Source: Halorussus gelatinilyticus (GTDB lineage: Archaea; Halobacteriota; Halobacteria; Halobacteriales; Haladaptataceae). Taken from it: DNA of 64,000 nucleotides. Location of the stretch: the NCBI RefSeq assembly GCF_023238445.1, contig NZ_CP096658.1, positions 2,666,001 to 2,730,000 of the forward strand. The letters are read 5' to 3'. This document shows, piece by piece, positions 1 to 8,018 of the stretch (positions are counted from its first letter, which is position 1; every line of letters begins with the position of its first letter). The notes beneath the pieces are model-generated. The model did no database searches, was not told the origin of the DNA, and worked only from the letters and a program-made list of their open reading frames with translations. The translations under genes and the position numbers were made by a program.

Positions 1-1
1 G

Positions 2-421
2 ATAGAGGCCAGCGGCGAGAACCCGAAGGCGCTGGACACGGTGGGCGTGGACGTGCGGAAGGTCCGCTACTCGGGCGTTCTACTGTCCGGATTCTTCTCG
101 GGACTCGGCGGTGCCGGCCTCGCCCTGGGGCGCGTCGGCCAGTTCATCGGCGGCGGCGAGACGATGATAAGCGGCCGGGGCTGGATCGGCATCACGGCCT
201 ACCTGTTCGGCAACTACAACCCGCTGGGCGCGTTCGGCGCGTCGTTCCTGTTCGCCAGTCTGGACGCGCTCCAGATTCGCCTCCAGCAACTGGGTTACTC
301 CATTCCGAGCGAACTCATCGGCATCATTCCCTACGTGACGGTCATCGTCGTGCTGGCGTTCGTCGGCCGCACCCGGATTCCGGACGCGGCGGGCGACCAC
401 TACGAGTCCGGCGAGGAGTAG
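2..421 (+). CDS. ABC transporter permease, C-terminal part (sugar/nucleoside type)
   Basis: This is the last 139 codons of a gene that enters from the left edge; the frame is open from base 2. It encodes an inner-membrane permease of the simple-sugar/nucleoside ABC class that works with BmpA-type binding proteins. The visible N-terminal stretch GENPKALDTVGVDVRKVRYS matches the cytoplasmic coupling loop of this family. It is followed by glycine-rich helices (SGFFSGLGGAGLAL), the GRGWIGITAYLFGNYNPLGA block and a final hydrophobic helix before a short acidic tail. The cytidine deaminase and uridine phosphorylase that follow suggest nucleoside uptake, but that substrate is inferred from context. 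The start and any operon partners lie outside the window. Confidence 0.82.
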   Translation: MEASGENPKALDTVGVDVRKVRYSGVLLSGFFSGLGGAGLALGRVGQFIGGGETMISGRGWIGITAYLFGNYNPLGAFGASFLFASLDALQIRLQQLGYSIPSELIGIIPYVTVIVVLAFVGRTRIPDAAGDHYESGEE

Positions 422-515
422 CGAACCGCGTCGGCGAACGCTTCGGCTTCTGTTCTCCGGATTCCGGCGTGAATCTCGATGACGGGCTTTACTATCGTGG
501 GACCGTACTACCGTT

Positions 516-806
516 GTGAAAGTCGAATCAGCGATGCGTCGCGTCCGCGACGCCGACGACGCCGACCCCACGGAGGCCGACGACCGCGACCAGCAGTACG
601 AGATGTACCGGAAGACGTTCCGGGCGCTCGAAGACGTGACGCCCGACGACGACGACGAGGGAATCGCGGTCGTCGCCGACTGGATTATCGAACGACTGGA
701 GACGGGTGACGGACGACCGAGTTCGAAGGCGGTGCGTCAACGAGCGCAGAAGTACTGCCGACAGAACGGCTACGAGGTGTCGAACAACGACTGGATGGGT
801 CGGTAA
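516..806 (+). CDS. Small haloarchaeal hypothetical protein, paralogue of the protein at 22899-23195
   Basis: 96-residue acidic protein of unknown function. The GTG at 516 is chosen because a TATA-like CTTTACTA begins 29 nt upstream, as expected for a leaderless transcript; an in-frame ATG at 534 is the alternative. Two predicted helices (around YRKTFRALEDV and VADWIIERLE) are followed by a conserved C-terminal block, PSSKAVRQ...YCRQNGYEVSNNDW. The 98-residue protein at 22899-23195 has the same helix order and a matching end (PSAERVRE...ICRD...VSGNDW), so the two form one family. There is no signal peptide or membrane segment, so it is probably cytoplasmic. No function can be assigned. Confidence 0.75.
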   Translation: MKVESAMRRVRDADDADPTEADDRDQQYEMYRKTFRALEDVTPDDDDEGIAVVADWIIERLETGDGRPSSKAVRQRAQKYCRQNGYEVSNNDWMGR

Positions 807-941
807 CGGGCCGACCCGAACCGCTCGGACCGACGCGAACCGCTCGCTGGCCCAACTCGCCGCGCTCGCCGGACCAGGTCGACGCTCGTTCCTCCGAGAC
901 GAACGAGCGACCGCGCCGTCGCGCGTCGTGGCGTCCGGGCG

Positions 942-1331
942 CTACTCCAGCATCTCCTCGGTGATGGTGTTGGGCAGGAGTTCGCCGAGGGCGTACTCGC
1001 TCGTCTCGTCGCCCCCTTCGTCGCAGACCACCGGCAGGTCGTCGTCGCAGAACTCCGCGAGCGTCTGGCGGCACATTCCGCAGGGAGTCACGCCGTCTCG
1101 CGCGCCGGAGCTGACCGCCAGCTCCGAGAAGTCGCGGTGGCCCTCCTTGACCGCCTCGGCGATAGCGACCTCCTCGGCGTGGAGCGAGTTACTGTAGTTG
1201 GCGTTCTCGATGTTACAGCCGACGTAGACGCTCCCGTCGGCCGTCCGGAGCGCCGCGCCGACCGTGTAATCCGAGTACGGGACGTGAGCCCGCTCCTGCA
1301 CCTCGCGGGCGGCCTCGATGAGTTCGTCCAT
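942..1331 (-). CDS. cdd: Cytidine deaminase
   Basis: Hydrolyses cytidine/deoxycytidine to uridine/deoxyuridine in pyrimidine salvage. The 129-residue protein has the family zinc site: an H-A-E motif (NSLHAEEVAIAEA) supplying one metal ligand and the catalytic glutamate, and PCGMCRQ supplying two cysteine ligands. Length fits the short tetrameric class, although those enzymes normally have Cys where this one has His. The ATG at 1331 is preferred because a TATA-like ATATTTGA (1359-1366) sits about 30 nt upstream; an in-frame ATG at 1343 would be only about 20 nt from it. With the permease on its left and uridine phosphorylase on its right it forms a nucleoside-salvage neighbourhood. Confidence 0.9.
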   Translation of the reverse strand: MDELIEAAREVQERAHVPYSDYTVGAALRTADGSVYVGCNIENANYSNSLHAEEVAIAEAVKEGHRDFSELAVSSGARDGVTPCGMCRQTLAEFCDDDLPVVCDEGGDETSEYALGELLPNTITEEMLE

Positions 1332-2126
1332 CGTGGCGGCCATTGACGGCCGCCGGTCAAATATCTCCCGTCTGCGTGCGGCGGTGTCGTCTCCGTTTTG
1401 CACTTTCGGGCGGCTTCATCCGCAGACACCCGACGGCGGACCGCCTCGACCCCGACCCGAAGGTTCAAATCCGAAGCTGGGACGAACCCCGCTCGGACGT
1501 TTCGCGCCGTTGCGGGCCAGATAGCTGGCGAGTCAGTCAGCAGTGTCGCTCGGCCGTACCGTCGTTCGCTGGCGGGACGACGATACTGCCCCATCCCGTA
1601 ACGGCCAGTCCGACTACCCTGAGAGAGGGCTGTACCACGCAAGAAAATCGGGTCGCGGTGACGGAGCAACGTCGCCGCGACGCTAAGAGGGACCGTTTCC
1701 GGGCGGACCGCGAGAGGCTTGTCTGACCACCGGCCGGACAGTGACCACCGAACTGAACTGCCACTGCCGACTGCACAACGACCACCGACCGCGCTGAAGC
1801 CGACTCCGAGGAGTCACCGCACGGCACCCGCAACCGCTCCGCGACGGCTACCGCGAGCCTCACGCCTCCCCAGCCTCGCGGCCACATCCGCGGCCGCCGT
1901 CCACCGTCGGAAGCGAGTTCCGACGAGCCGTGCGCTCACGTCCGTTCGCACAGACCTCGCGCAGATGGGCGCGTCGCCAGCGGCGACGCACCCGCACGCG
2001 CCGGGTCGAATGTCGAAGCCATCGCGCCGGGGAGGAGGCGTAACTCGGCGCACGCCGAGCCGCCGCTATCTCGCTCCCGAGAGCGCGACGAACCCTTTAA
2101 GCCGCGCCGCCGAGTGAGCCTTCGGC
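1332..2126. other. Long intergenic region between cdd and udp, no supported gene
   Basis: About 800 bp between divergently read genes. The left end holds the cdd promoter (ATATTTGA on the minus strand at 1359-1366). The right end holds the udp promoter (CTTTAAG about 32 nt before its ATG). The middle is open in several frames, but the translations are rich in Arg, Ser, Pro and Thr and lack the acidic bias of real genes here. A tRNA T-arm-like word at 1463-1473 has no cloverleaf around it. No strong hairpin, riboswitch or repeat was recognised. Confidence 0.55.
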
Positions 2127-2948
2127 ATGACCGGCGACAGCGAAGACCCGAACGACGACGTGCAGTATCACATCGAGGTCGGCGAGGGCGACGTGGCCGA
2201 CGCCGTGCTCCTGCCCGGCAACCCCGAGCGCATCGAGAAGATAACGCAGTTCTGGGACTCGGCCGACGAGATGGCCAGCCACCGCGAGTACCGGACCGTC
2301 ACGGGCGACTACGAGGGGACGCCCATCAGCGTGACCTCGACGGGCATCGGGAGTCCCTCGGCCGCCATCGCGGTTGAGGAGTTAGCCCGCGTCGGGGCGG
2401 ACACGTTCCTCCGGGTCGGCTCGTGCGGTGCCATCCAGCCCGACATGGAGGTCGGCGACCTCGTTATCTCGACGGGCGGCGTCCGTCAAGAGGGCACCAG
2501 CGACGCCTACGTCCGCGAGGACTACCCCGCCGTGGCGGACTACGAGGTCGTCTCCGCGCTCGTCGCCGCCGCGGAGCGCCTCGACTACGACTACCACACC
2601 GGCGTCACGATGAGCGCCGACAGCTTCTACGCCGGGCAGGGCCGCCCCGGATTCGAGGGCTTCGAGGCCGCCGGGAGCGACGAACTCGTCGAGAACCTCA
2701 AGGACGCGAACGTCAAGAACATCGAGATGGAGGCCAGCGCCATCATGACGCTCGCCAACATCTACGGGCTTCGGGCCGGTGCGGTCTGCTCGGTGTTCGC
2801 CAACCGCGAGACCGGCGAGTTCCTGACCGAGGGCGAGAACCGCGCCGCCGAGACCGCGAGCCTCGCGGTGAAACTCCTCGCGCAGATGGACGAGAAGAAG
2901 GCGGAAGCGGACGTGGACCGGTGGCATCCCGGTCTGAGTCTGGAGTGA
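2127..2948 (+). CDS. udp: Uridine phosphorylase / nucleoside phosphorylase
   Basis: Cytosolic enzyme that splits uridine (possibly other nucleosides) with phosphate to base plus ribose-1-phosphate. The 273-residue length and motifs fit PNP/UDP family 1: LLPGNPERIEKI at the N-terminus, RVGSCGAIQ (phosphate-binding loop) and NIEMEASAIM (ribose-binding Met-Glu). The ATG is leaderless, with CTTTAAG about 32 nt upstream. It follows cytidine deaminase functionally, taking the uridine that enzyme makes. The methyltransferase start lies 4 nt after the stop, so the two are probably co-transcribed. The exact nucleoside specificity cannot be read from sequence. Confidence 0.88.
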   Translation: MTGDSEDPNDDVQYHIEVGEGDVADAVLLPGNPERIEKITQFWDSADEMASHREYRTVTGDYEGTPISVTSTGIGSPSAAIAVEELARVGADTFLRVGSCGAIQPDMEVGDLVISTGGVRQEGTSDAYVREDYPAVADYEVVSALVAAAERLDYDYHTGVTMSADSFYAGQGRPGFEGFEAAGSDELVENLKDANVKNIEMEASAIMTLANIYGLRAGAVCSVFANRETGEFLTEGENRAAETASLAVKLLAQMDEKKAEADVDRWHPGLSLE

Positions 2949-2952
2949 GGAG

Positions 2953-3549
2953 ATGACCGACCGCGACACCATCGCCACCTACCAGTCGGTCGCCGACGAG
3001 TACGAGGAGCGCCACCGCGACCGCTCGGTCGTCCGCGAACTGGTCGAGGAGTTCCTCGCGGCGCTCGACGTCGCGACCGACAGCGACGCCGCCCGCGTCG
3101 CCGACGTCGGCTGCGGTCCCGGCTGGGAGTCGGCCGCCTTCGCGGACCGCGGCCACGAGGTCGTCGGCGTGGACCTCACGCCCGCGTTCCTCCGCGACGC
3201 CGCCGACCGCGCGCCGAACGCGTCGTTCGCCCGGATGGACATGCGACGCCTCGGCGTCGCCAGCGACGCCTTCGACGGTCTCTGGGCCTGTGCGTCGTTC
3301 CTCCACGTTCCACGCGAGGACGCGCCCGCGACCCTCCGGGAGTTCCGGCGGGTGCTTCGACCCGGCGGAGTTCTCTGTCTCTCGGTCGCCCGCGGCGACG
3401 GCGAGACGGTCGGGGACACCTACGACGACGACCGGCGGCGCTTCACGCTGTACCGGGCCGACGAACTGCGGGAACTGGTCGCGGACGCGGGCTTCGAGGT
3501 GGAGTCGGTCGCAGACGGGGACTGGATTCAGGTGTTCGGACGAGCGTAG
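2953..3549 (+). CDS. Class I SAM-dependent methyltransferase
   Basis: 198-residue Rossmann methyltransferase. Motif I is VADVGCGPGWES, followed by an acidic residue closing strand 2 (VVGVDLTPAFLRDA), motif IV-like FDGLWACASFLHVP and the LREFRRVLRPGGVL segment typical of the Methyltransf_11/25 group. The start ATG is preceded by GGAG and lies 4 nt after the udp stop, so it is likely translated from the same mRNA. The substrate is unknown; nothing ties it to nucleoside metabolism except position. Its TAG stop directly abuts the stop codon of the converging stress-protein gene, leaving no intergenic base. Confidence 0.8.
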   Translation: MTDRDTIATYQSVADEYEERHRDRSVVRELVEEFLAALDVATDSDAARVADVGCGPGWESAAFADRGHEVVGVDLTPAFLRDAADRAPNASFARMDMRRLGVASDAFDGLWACASFLHVPREDAPATLREFRRVLRPGGVLCLSVARGDGETVGDTYDDDRRRFTLYRADELRELVADAGFEVESVADGDWIQVFGRA

Positions 3550-4467
3550 CTACTCGTCGTCTCCCGGCGCGCGGACCGAGAGGACGGGCACCTCCGACGT
3601 GCGGACGAGTTTCGCGGTCGTACTGCCGATGAAGTAGCGTTCGATACCGGTCCGGCCGTGGGTACCTATCGTTATCAGGTCCACGTCGTTCTCGTCGGCG
3701 TAGTCCAACAGCGTCGAAGCGGGGACGCCCTCCCGGACGTCGGTCACGGCGTCGAGTCCCGCCTCGCGGGCGCGCTCGGCGACTCGTTCGGTCGCGCTCT
3801 CCCCGCGAGCTTCGAGATCGTCGAACAGGTCGGTCGTCGAACCCACGTCCACGCCCTCCTCGGTCCACGAGTCGGCTCCGGTCGCCACGGCCTGCACGTT
3901 CACGACGTTGACCGCGTGGACGGTCGCGTCGTACCGCTCGGCGATGGCGAGACAGTGGTCCACCGCGACGTCGGCGCAGTCGCTCCCGTCGGTCGGAATC
4001 ATCACGTCGTCGTACCCCTCGCCGACGACGCTCCGGTCGGTCACGTGCGCGGTGAACACCGGCACGTCCGAGAGGCGGACGACGCGCTCGGTCACGCTCC
4101 CGGTGGTGTAGCGTTGGATACCGGTCCGGCCGTGGGTGCCCATGAACACGATGTCCGCGTCGTTCTCGTCGGCGTATTCGAGGATGGCCTCGGCGGGCTT
4201 GCCCTCCACGACCGCGGTCCGCACGTCGTCGTCGGGGTCGGCGAGTTCCGCCGCGTCCGAAAGCGTCTCTCTGGCGCTATCTTCGAGTTGGCTGACGAAC
4301 TCTTCGCTTACGCCGCCCGCGTTGAAGAGTCCGCCGGCCGACTGCACGTCCACGACGGTTATCAGGTGAACGGTCGCGCCGAACCGGCGCGCGAGGCCCA
4401 GAGCGTGTTCCGTGGCGCGTTCGGCGGGGTCGCTCCCGTCGGTGGGGACGAGGATGGTGTCGTACAT
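3550..4467 (-). CDS. Tandem universal stress protein (two UspA domains)
   Basis: 305-residue cytosolic protein made of two UspA domains, about residues 1-145 and 155-300. Each begins with a ILVPTDGSD / VMIPTDGSD strand-loop and ends with the ATP-binding signature GTHGRTGI(Q/E)RY..GS. Such proteins bind ATP/AMP and are induced by stress; the client process is not visible here. The minus-strand promoter CTTAAG lies about 37 nt before the ATG. It is monocistronic, with its stop codon touching that of the methyltransferase on the plus strand. Confidence 0.88.
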   Translation of the reverse strand: MYDTILVPTDGSDPAERATEHALGLARRFGATVHLITVVDVQSAGGLFNAGGVSEEFVSQLEDSARETLSDAAELADPDDDVRTAVVEGKPAEAILEYADENDADIVFMGTHGRTGIQRYTTGSVTERVVRLSDVPVFTAHVTDRSVVGEGYDDVMIPTDGSDCADVAVDHCLAIAERYDATVHAVNVVNVQAVATGADSWTEEGVDVGSTTDLFDDLEARGESATERVAERAREAGLDAVTDVREGVPASTLLDYADENDVDLITIGTHGRTGIERYFIGSTTAKLVRTSEVPVLSVRAPGDDE

Positions 4468-4536
4468 GCGGTCTGTGGCTCGCTACGACGGGGCGACTCT
4501 TAAGAAAGGAGGGAGTTCTCAGTGGTAGGAATTCCG

Positions 4537-5679
4537 TTACAGCAAGTCGGCGTCCACGAGCCTATCGACCGCCTCGCCGATGCGCTCCTCGCTGTTGGCG
4601 TAGGAGATGCGGGCGTAGCCCGGCGCGCCGAACGCGCTCCCCGGCACGGTGGCGACGTGGGCCTGTTCGAGAGCCTGCTCGCACCACGTCTGGTCGTCCT
4701 CGGCGACCTCCATCATCAGGTAGAAAGCGCCGTCGGGTTCGGGGGCCGCGACGCCCTCGGCGTCGAGTCTGTCCAGCAGGAACTCGCGGCGCTCGGCGAA
4801 CGCCTCGACCATCTCGCCGACCGACTCGTCGGTGTTTTCGAGGGCTTCGACGCCCGCGTGCTGGACGAAGTTGGTCGCACAGGAGACCGAATGGGAGTGG
4901 AGCTTTCCGGACTGGGAGACCAACTCTTCGGGACCGGCGTAGTAACCGAGTCGCCAGCCTGTCATCGAGTAGGCCTTCGAGAAGCCGTTGACGGTGACGG
5001 TCCGGTCGGCCATCCCCTCGAAGGTGCCGAGGCTGGTCGGGTCCGGTCCGTAGGTAATCTCCTGATAGATTTCGTCGCTGACGACGGTCACGTCGTGTTC
5101 GACCGCGAGGTCGGCGACGCCCGCGAGCGCGTCGTCGGAGTAGACCGCGCCGGTCGGGTTGTTCGGCGAGTTGACCACCAGCAGTTCGGTCTCGTTCGAG
5201 ACGGCCTCGCCGAGTTCGTCCAGCGCGGGTTCGAGTTGGAAGTCGTAGGGCGCGAGGTCGACGCGGTTCAAGTCGCCCCCTGCGAGCTTGACCATCGCCT
5301 CGTAGGAGACCCACGCGGGGTCGAGCAGGACCACCTCGTCGCCGTCGTCCACGAGGGTCTGGACGACCTCGTAGAGCGCCTGCTTCGCGCCCGGCGTGAC
5401 GACGACGTTCTCGGCCTCGTGGTCGAGACCGTCGGTCCGCAACTTCTCGGCGATGGCGGCCTTGAGTTGGGGAATCCCGTTGGAGGACGTGTAGCCGGTG
5501 TGGCCCGCGTCCATCGCCTCCTTCCCGGCCTCGACGACGTTTTCGGGCGTCGGGAAGTCGGGTTCGCCGACGCTGAGATCCACCACGTCCGCGCCCTCGG
5601 CCTCCAGTTCGGCCGCGAGGTTGCTGATGGCCAGCGTCGCGCTCGGTTCGACTCGTCGAATTCTGTCTGAAAAGTCCAT
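4537..5679 (-). CDS. PLP-dependent aminotransferase, aspartate aminotransferase family (class I/II)
   Basis: 380-residue fold-type I aminotransferase. Visible landmarks are VGEPDFPTP near the N-terminus, the NSPNNPTGA loop, SDEIYQEI with the PLP ring-contacting Asp, the Schiff-base lysine in NGFSKAYSMTGWRLGY, and a C-terminal ARISYANS arginine for the substrate carboxylate. The family transfers amino groups between aspartate or other amino acids and 2-oxoglutarate. The ATG lies one nucleotide after the lumazine synthase stop, so the two genes form an operon. Specificity (aspartate, aromatic or alanine) cannot be decided from sequence. Confidence 0.87.
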   Translation of the reverse strand: MDFSDRIRRVEPSATLAISNLAAELEAEGADVVDLSVGEPDFPTPENVVEAGKEAMDAGHTGYTSSNGIPQLKAAIAEKLRTDGLDHEAENVVVTPGAKQALYEVVQTLVDDGDEVVLLDPAWVSYEAMVKLAGGDLNRVDLAPYDFQLEPALDELGEAVSNETELLVVNSPNNPTGAVYSDDALAGVADLAVEHDVTVVSDEIYQEITYGPDPTSLGTFEGMADRTVTVNGFSKAYSMTGWRLGYYAGPEELVSQSGKLHSHSVSCATNFVQHAGVEALENTDESVGEMVEAFAERREFLLDRLDAEGVAAPEPDGAFYLMMEVAEDDQTWCEQALEQAHVATVPGSAFGAPGYARISYANSEERIGEAVDRLVDADLL

Positions 5680-5680
5680 C

Positions 5681-6082
5681 TTAGAGTTCCTCCGCGAGTT
5701 CGACCGCGGCGTCTACCGCCTCTTTGCCTTTGTCCACGCGCTCGCGGGCCTCCGCGGCCGACATCCCCGGCCCGCTCACGCCGAAGGTAACCGGCTTGTC
5801 GCGGTCGAGGCTCACGTCGGTCAGGCCCTGCGCGGCGGCGTCGGCGATGACTCGGTCGTGGTCGGTGTCGCCGGTCACTATCGTCCCGACCACCGCCACG
5901 GCGTCTATCTCCTCGCGCCGGGCCAACCGGTCGGCCGCCAGCGGCGCGTCGTACGCGCCGGGGACGCGGAGGGTCTCGACCACCTCGGCCCCGCGGTCGG
6001 CGGCGGCCTCGTGGGCGTGTTCTTCCATCTGGTCGGTGACTTCGCGGTTGAACCGCGAGACGACGAGACCGAGCGAAACCAT
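5681..6082 (-). CDS. ribH: 6,7-dimethyl-8-ribityllumazine synthase
   Basis: Condenses 5-amino-6-ribitylamino-uracil with 3,4-dihydroxy-2-butanone 4-phosphate in the penultimate step of riboflavin synthesis. The 133-residue protein has the archaeal RibH layout: LVVSRFNREVT at the N-terminus, VPGAYDAPLAA, VVGTIVTGDTDHDRVIADAA (phosphate and catalytic-His region) and VTFGVSG. Promoter CTTTTACT lies about 29 nt before the ATG on the minus strand, divergent from the Agl23-like gene. It is the first gene of a two-gene unit with the aminotransferase. Confidence 0.93.
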   Translation of the reverse strand: MVSLGLVVSRFNREVTDQMEEHAHEAAADRGAEVVETLRVPGAYDAPLAADRLARREEIDAVAVVGTIVTGDTDHDRVIADAAAQGLTDVSLDRDKPVTFGVSGPGMSAAEARERVDKGKEAVDAAVELAEEL

Positions 6083-6132
6083 GTCCGGGTGGAGGTCTGG
6101 CCGAGTAAAAGAACTACCGTTCTCCGGAAAAC

Positions 6133-6139
6133 TTGTATC
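6133..6139 (+). promoter_or_regulatory. TATA box of the Agl23-like gene, fixes its start
   Basis: TTGTATC begins exactly 30 nt upstream of the ATG at 6163. An in-frame TTG at 6133 is therefore part of the promoter and not a start codon. Confidence 0.5.
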
Positions 6140-6162
6140 CCTCGGGATGCTTCCCGGAAACG

Positions 6163-7929
6163 ATGACTGCAGACGAGAAGTCCGCGAACGCCCGGCGCTG
6201 GACCCCCGAGTCCGTGAGCGCCTTCGAGCGGGCGACGGGAACGCGCGCCGCGCTCGCGGTGCTGGCGGTGACGCTGTTGTCGCTGGCGCTCCGGTTCTTC
6301 GCGCTCGGGTCGCGGGTGTTCCACTGGGACGAGGGTCGGGTCGGCTACTGGATTCTTCGCTACGCCGAGAACGGCATCTGGGAGTACCACGCCGTCATCC
6401 ACGGGCCGTTCCTCTATCACGTCAACAAGTACCTGTTCCAGTTGTTCGGCGCGAGCGACTTCGTGGCGCGCGTGCCGGTCGCGGTGGTCTCGGGACTCCT
6501 GCCGCTCACCGCGTGGCTGTTCCGCGAGCGACTCGACCGCGTCGAGATGGTCACGGTCGGTCTCTTCTTCGCGGCGAACCCCATCGTCCTCTACTACTCG
6601 CGGTTCATGCGCAACGACGTGCTTCTCGCGGCGTTCATGGTGTACGCGCTGGCGTTCTACGCCCGCCTGTTCGACACCCGCAAACCGCGATACCTCTACG
6701 CGGGGACGCTGATGCTCGCGCTGGCGTTCACGACGAAGGAGAACGTGCTGGTCTACGTCGTGACGTGGGTCGGCGCGGCGGTCCTCCTGCTCGACCACCG
6801 ACTCCAACTCGTCGCCGGGGCCGACGACCGGAAGGCGTTCCTGCGCGAGCGGGCCCGCGAGACGTGGGACGCGCTCTGGCGCGACGGGTGGGCGCTCCAC
6901 CTCGTCGCGGGACTCCTGTTTTTCTTCGCGGTCGTAATCTTCTTCTACGCGCCCCGGTCGCGGGGCATTCCGGAACCCGGCCTCTGGAAGGCGTTCTCGA
7001 ATCCGGGGACGTTCCCCGCGGTAATCGAGGAAGCGACGGTCGGGTCGTGGGAGTCGTTCGTCGGCAAGTGGGGAGAGGGCAACCAGAAGTCGTACCTCGA
7101 CACGTTCAAGTCGCTCGGGGCGGTCCTCTGGAAGAGTTCGGCCGCGCTGCTGGCGCTCGCGGGCGTCGGCTTCCTCGTGGACCGGTACGTCGGCGACGAG
7201 CCGCGCGACGTGGTGGCGTTCGCGTTCTACTGGGGTTTCGTCAGCATCCTCGGCTACCCCGTCATCGTGGAGAACGCCTTCCCGTGGGAGGTCGTCCACG
7301 CCGTCGTCCCGCTGGCGATTCCGGCGGGAGTCGGTCTCGCTATCCTCGTCCGGTGGGGAACCGAGGCCGTGACCGAGGGCGACGCGGTGAGCGCGACGCT
7401 GGCGGTCCTCCTCGTGTTGCTGGTCGCCGGGCAAGTCGCCACGACCGCGGCCACGACGACGTACATGCACCCGGCCGACCAGTACCTGGACGACGGCGAG
7501 TCCGAGCGGAACGCGCTCGTCCAGTACGGCCAACCCGCGGAGGGCATCCGGCCGACGCTCGAACGCGTGCGCTACGCCGCGACCCACAACGAGGGAACCG
7601 ACGTGCTGTACTACGGCTCGGACTTCTACGTCGCCGACGAGTCCCAGAACGACAGGTGGGCCGCGGGCGGCGGGTGGTACGACCGCCTGCCGCTCCCGTG
7701 GTACACCGAGCAATACGGCGCGAAGGTAGACAGCACGACCGACCTGCAGGAAATCGGCTCGAACCCGCCGCCGGTCGTAATCGCCCGCGCCGGTGACCGA
7801 CAGGCCGTCGCCCAGCGACTCGACGGCTACCGAGCCTTCGAGGAGGAACTGACTCTCTGGGGGAGCGAGACGGTCTTCTTCGTGGACGAGGATTCGCTTC
7901 CGCCCGAGCAACGCGGCGGGTCCGTCTGA
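6163..7929 (+). CDS. GT-C type membrane protein, flippase-associated Agl23 family
   Basis: 588-residue polytopic membrane protein of the TIGR03663 (Agl23) family, related to dolichyl-phosphate-mannose glycosyltransferases. After a short cytoplasmic head comes helix 1 and then the luminal acidic motif FHWDEGRVGYW, which corresponds to the catalytic Asp/Glu loop of GT-C enzymes. IHGPFLYH and YYSRFMRND follow, then further membrane segments and a soluble C-terminal domain from about residue 435. The family is linked to lipid-linked sugar handling in archaeal N-glycosylation, but its exact reaction is unproven. The ATG at 6163 is set by the TATA box 30 nt upstream. Confidence 0.83.
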   Translation: MTADEKSANARRWTPESVSAFERATGTRAALAVLAVTLLSLALRFFALGSRVFHWDEGRVGYWILRYAENGIWEYHAVIHGPFLYHVNKYLFQLFGASDFVARVPVAVVSGLLPLTAWLFRERLDRVEMVTVGLFFAANPIVLYYSRFMRNDVLLAAFMVYALAFYARLFDTRKPRYLYAGTLMLALAFTTKENVLVYVVTWVGAAVLLLDHRLQLVAGADDRKAFLRERARETWDALWRDGWALHLVAGLLFFFAVVIFFYAPRSRGIPEPGLWKAFSNPGTFPAVIEEATVGSWESFVGKWGEGNQKSYLDTFKSLGAVLWKSSAALLALAGVGFLVDRYVGDEPRDVVAFAFYWGFVSILGYPVIVENAFPWEVVHAVVPLAIPAGVGLAILVRWGTEAVTEGDAVSATLAVLLVLLVAGQVATTAATTTYMHPADQYLDDGESERNALVQYGQPAEGIRPTLERVRYAATHNEGTDVLYYGSDFYVADESQNDRWAAGGGWYDRLPLPWYTEQYGAKVDSTTDLQEIGSNPPPVVIARAGDRQAVAQRLDGYRAFEEELTLWGSETVFFVDEDSLPPEQRGGSV

Positions 7930-8018
7930 GCAGCGGCCGAACTGAATAGCCACGTTCTTGTACAACTCCCGGCCGAGTTGGCAAATCTTATGCAGGGGCG
8001 TCTACAACTGCCGACCAG

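Noticed and set aside
1463-1473. GGTTCAAATCC, a tRNA T-arm-like word
   Set aside because: No pairing acceptor, D or anticodon stems can be drawn around it.
1719-2117. 132-codon open frame between cdd and udp
   Set aside because: The translation is Arg/Pro/Ser/Thr-rich without the acidic bias of haloarchaeal proteins, has no promoter at the right distance and no recognisable family.
5905-7965. 686-codon open frame opposite the Agl23-like gene
   Set aside because: High GC keeps the antisense frame open; the translation is rich in Arg, Val and Glu without membrane or domain signatures, while the plus-strand gene is clearly real.
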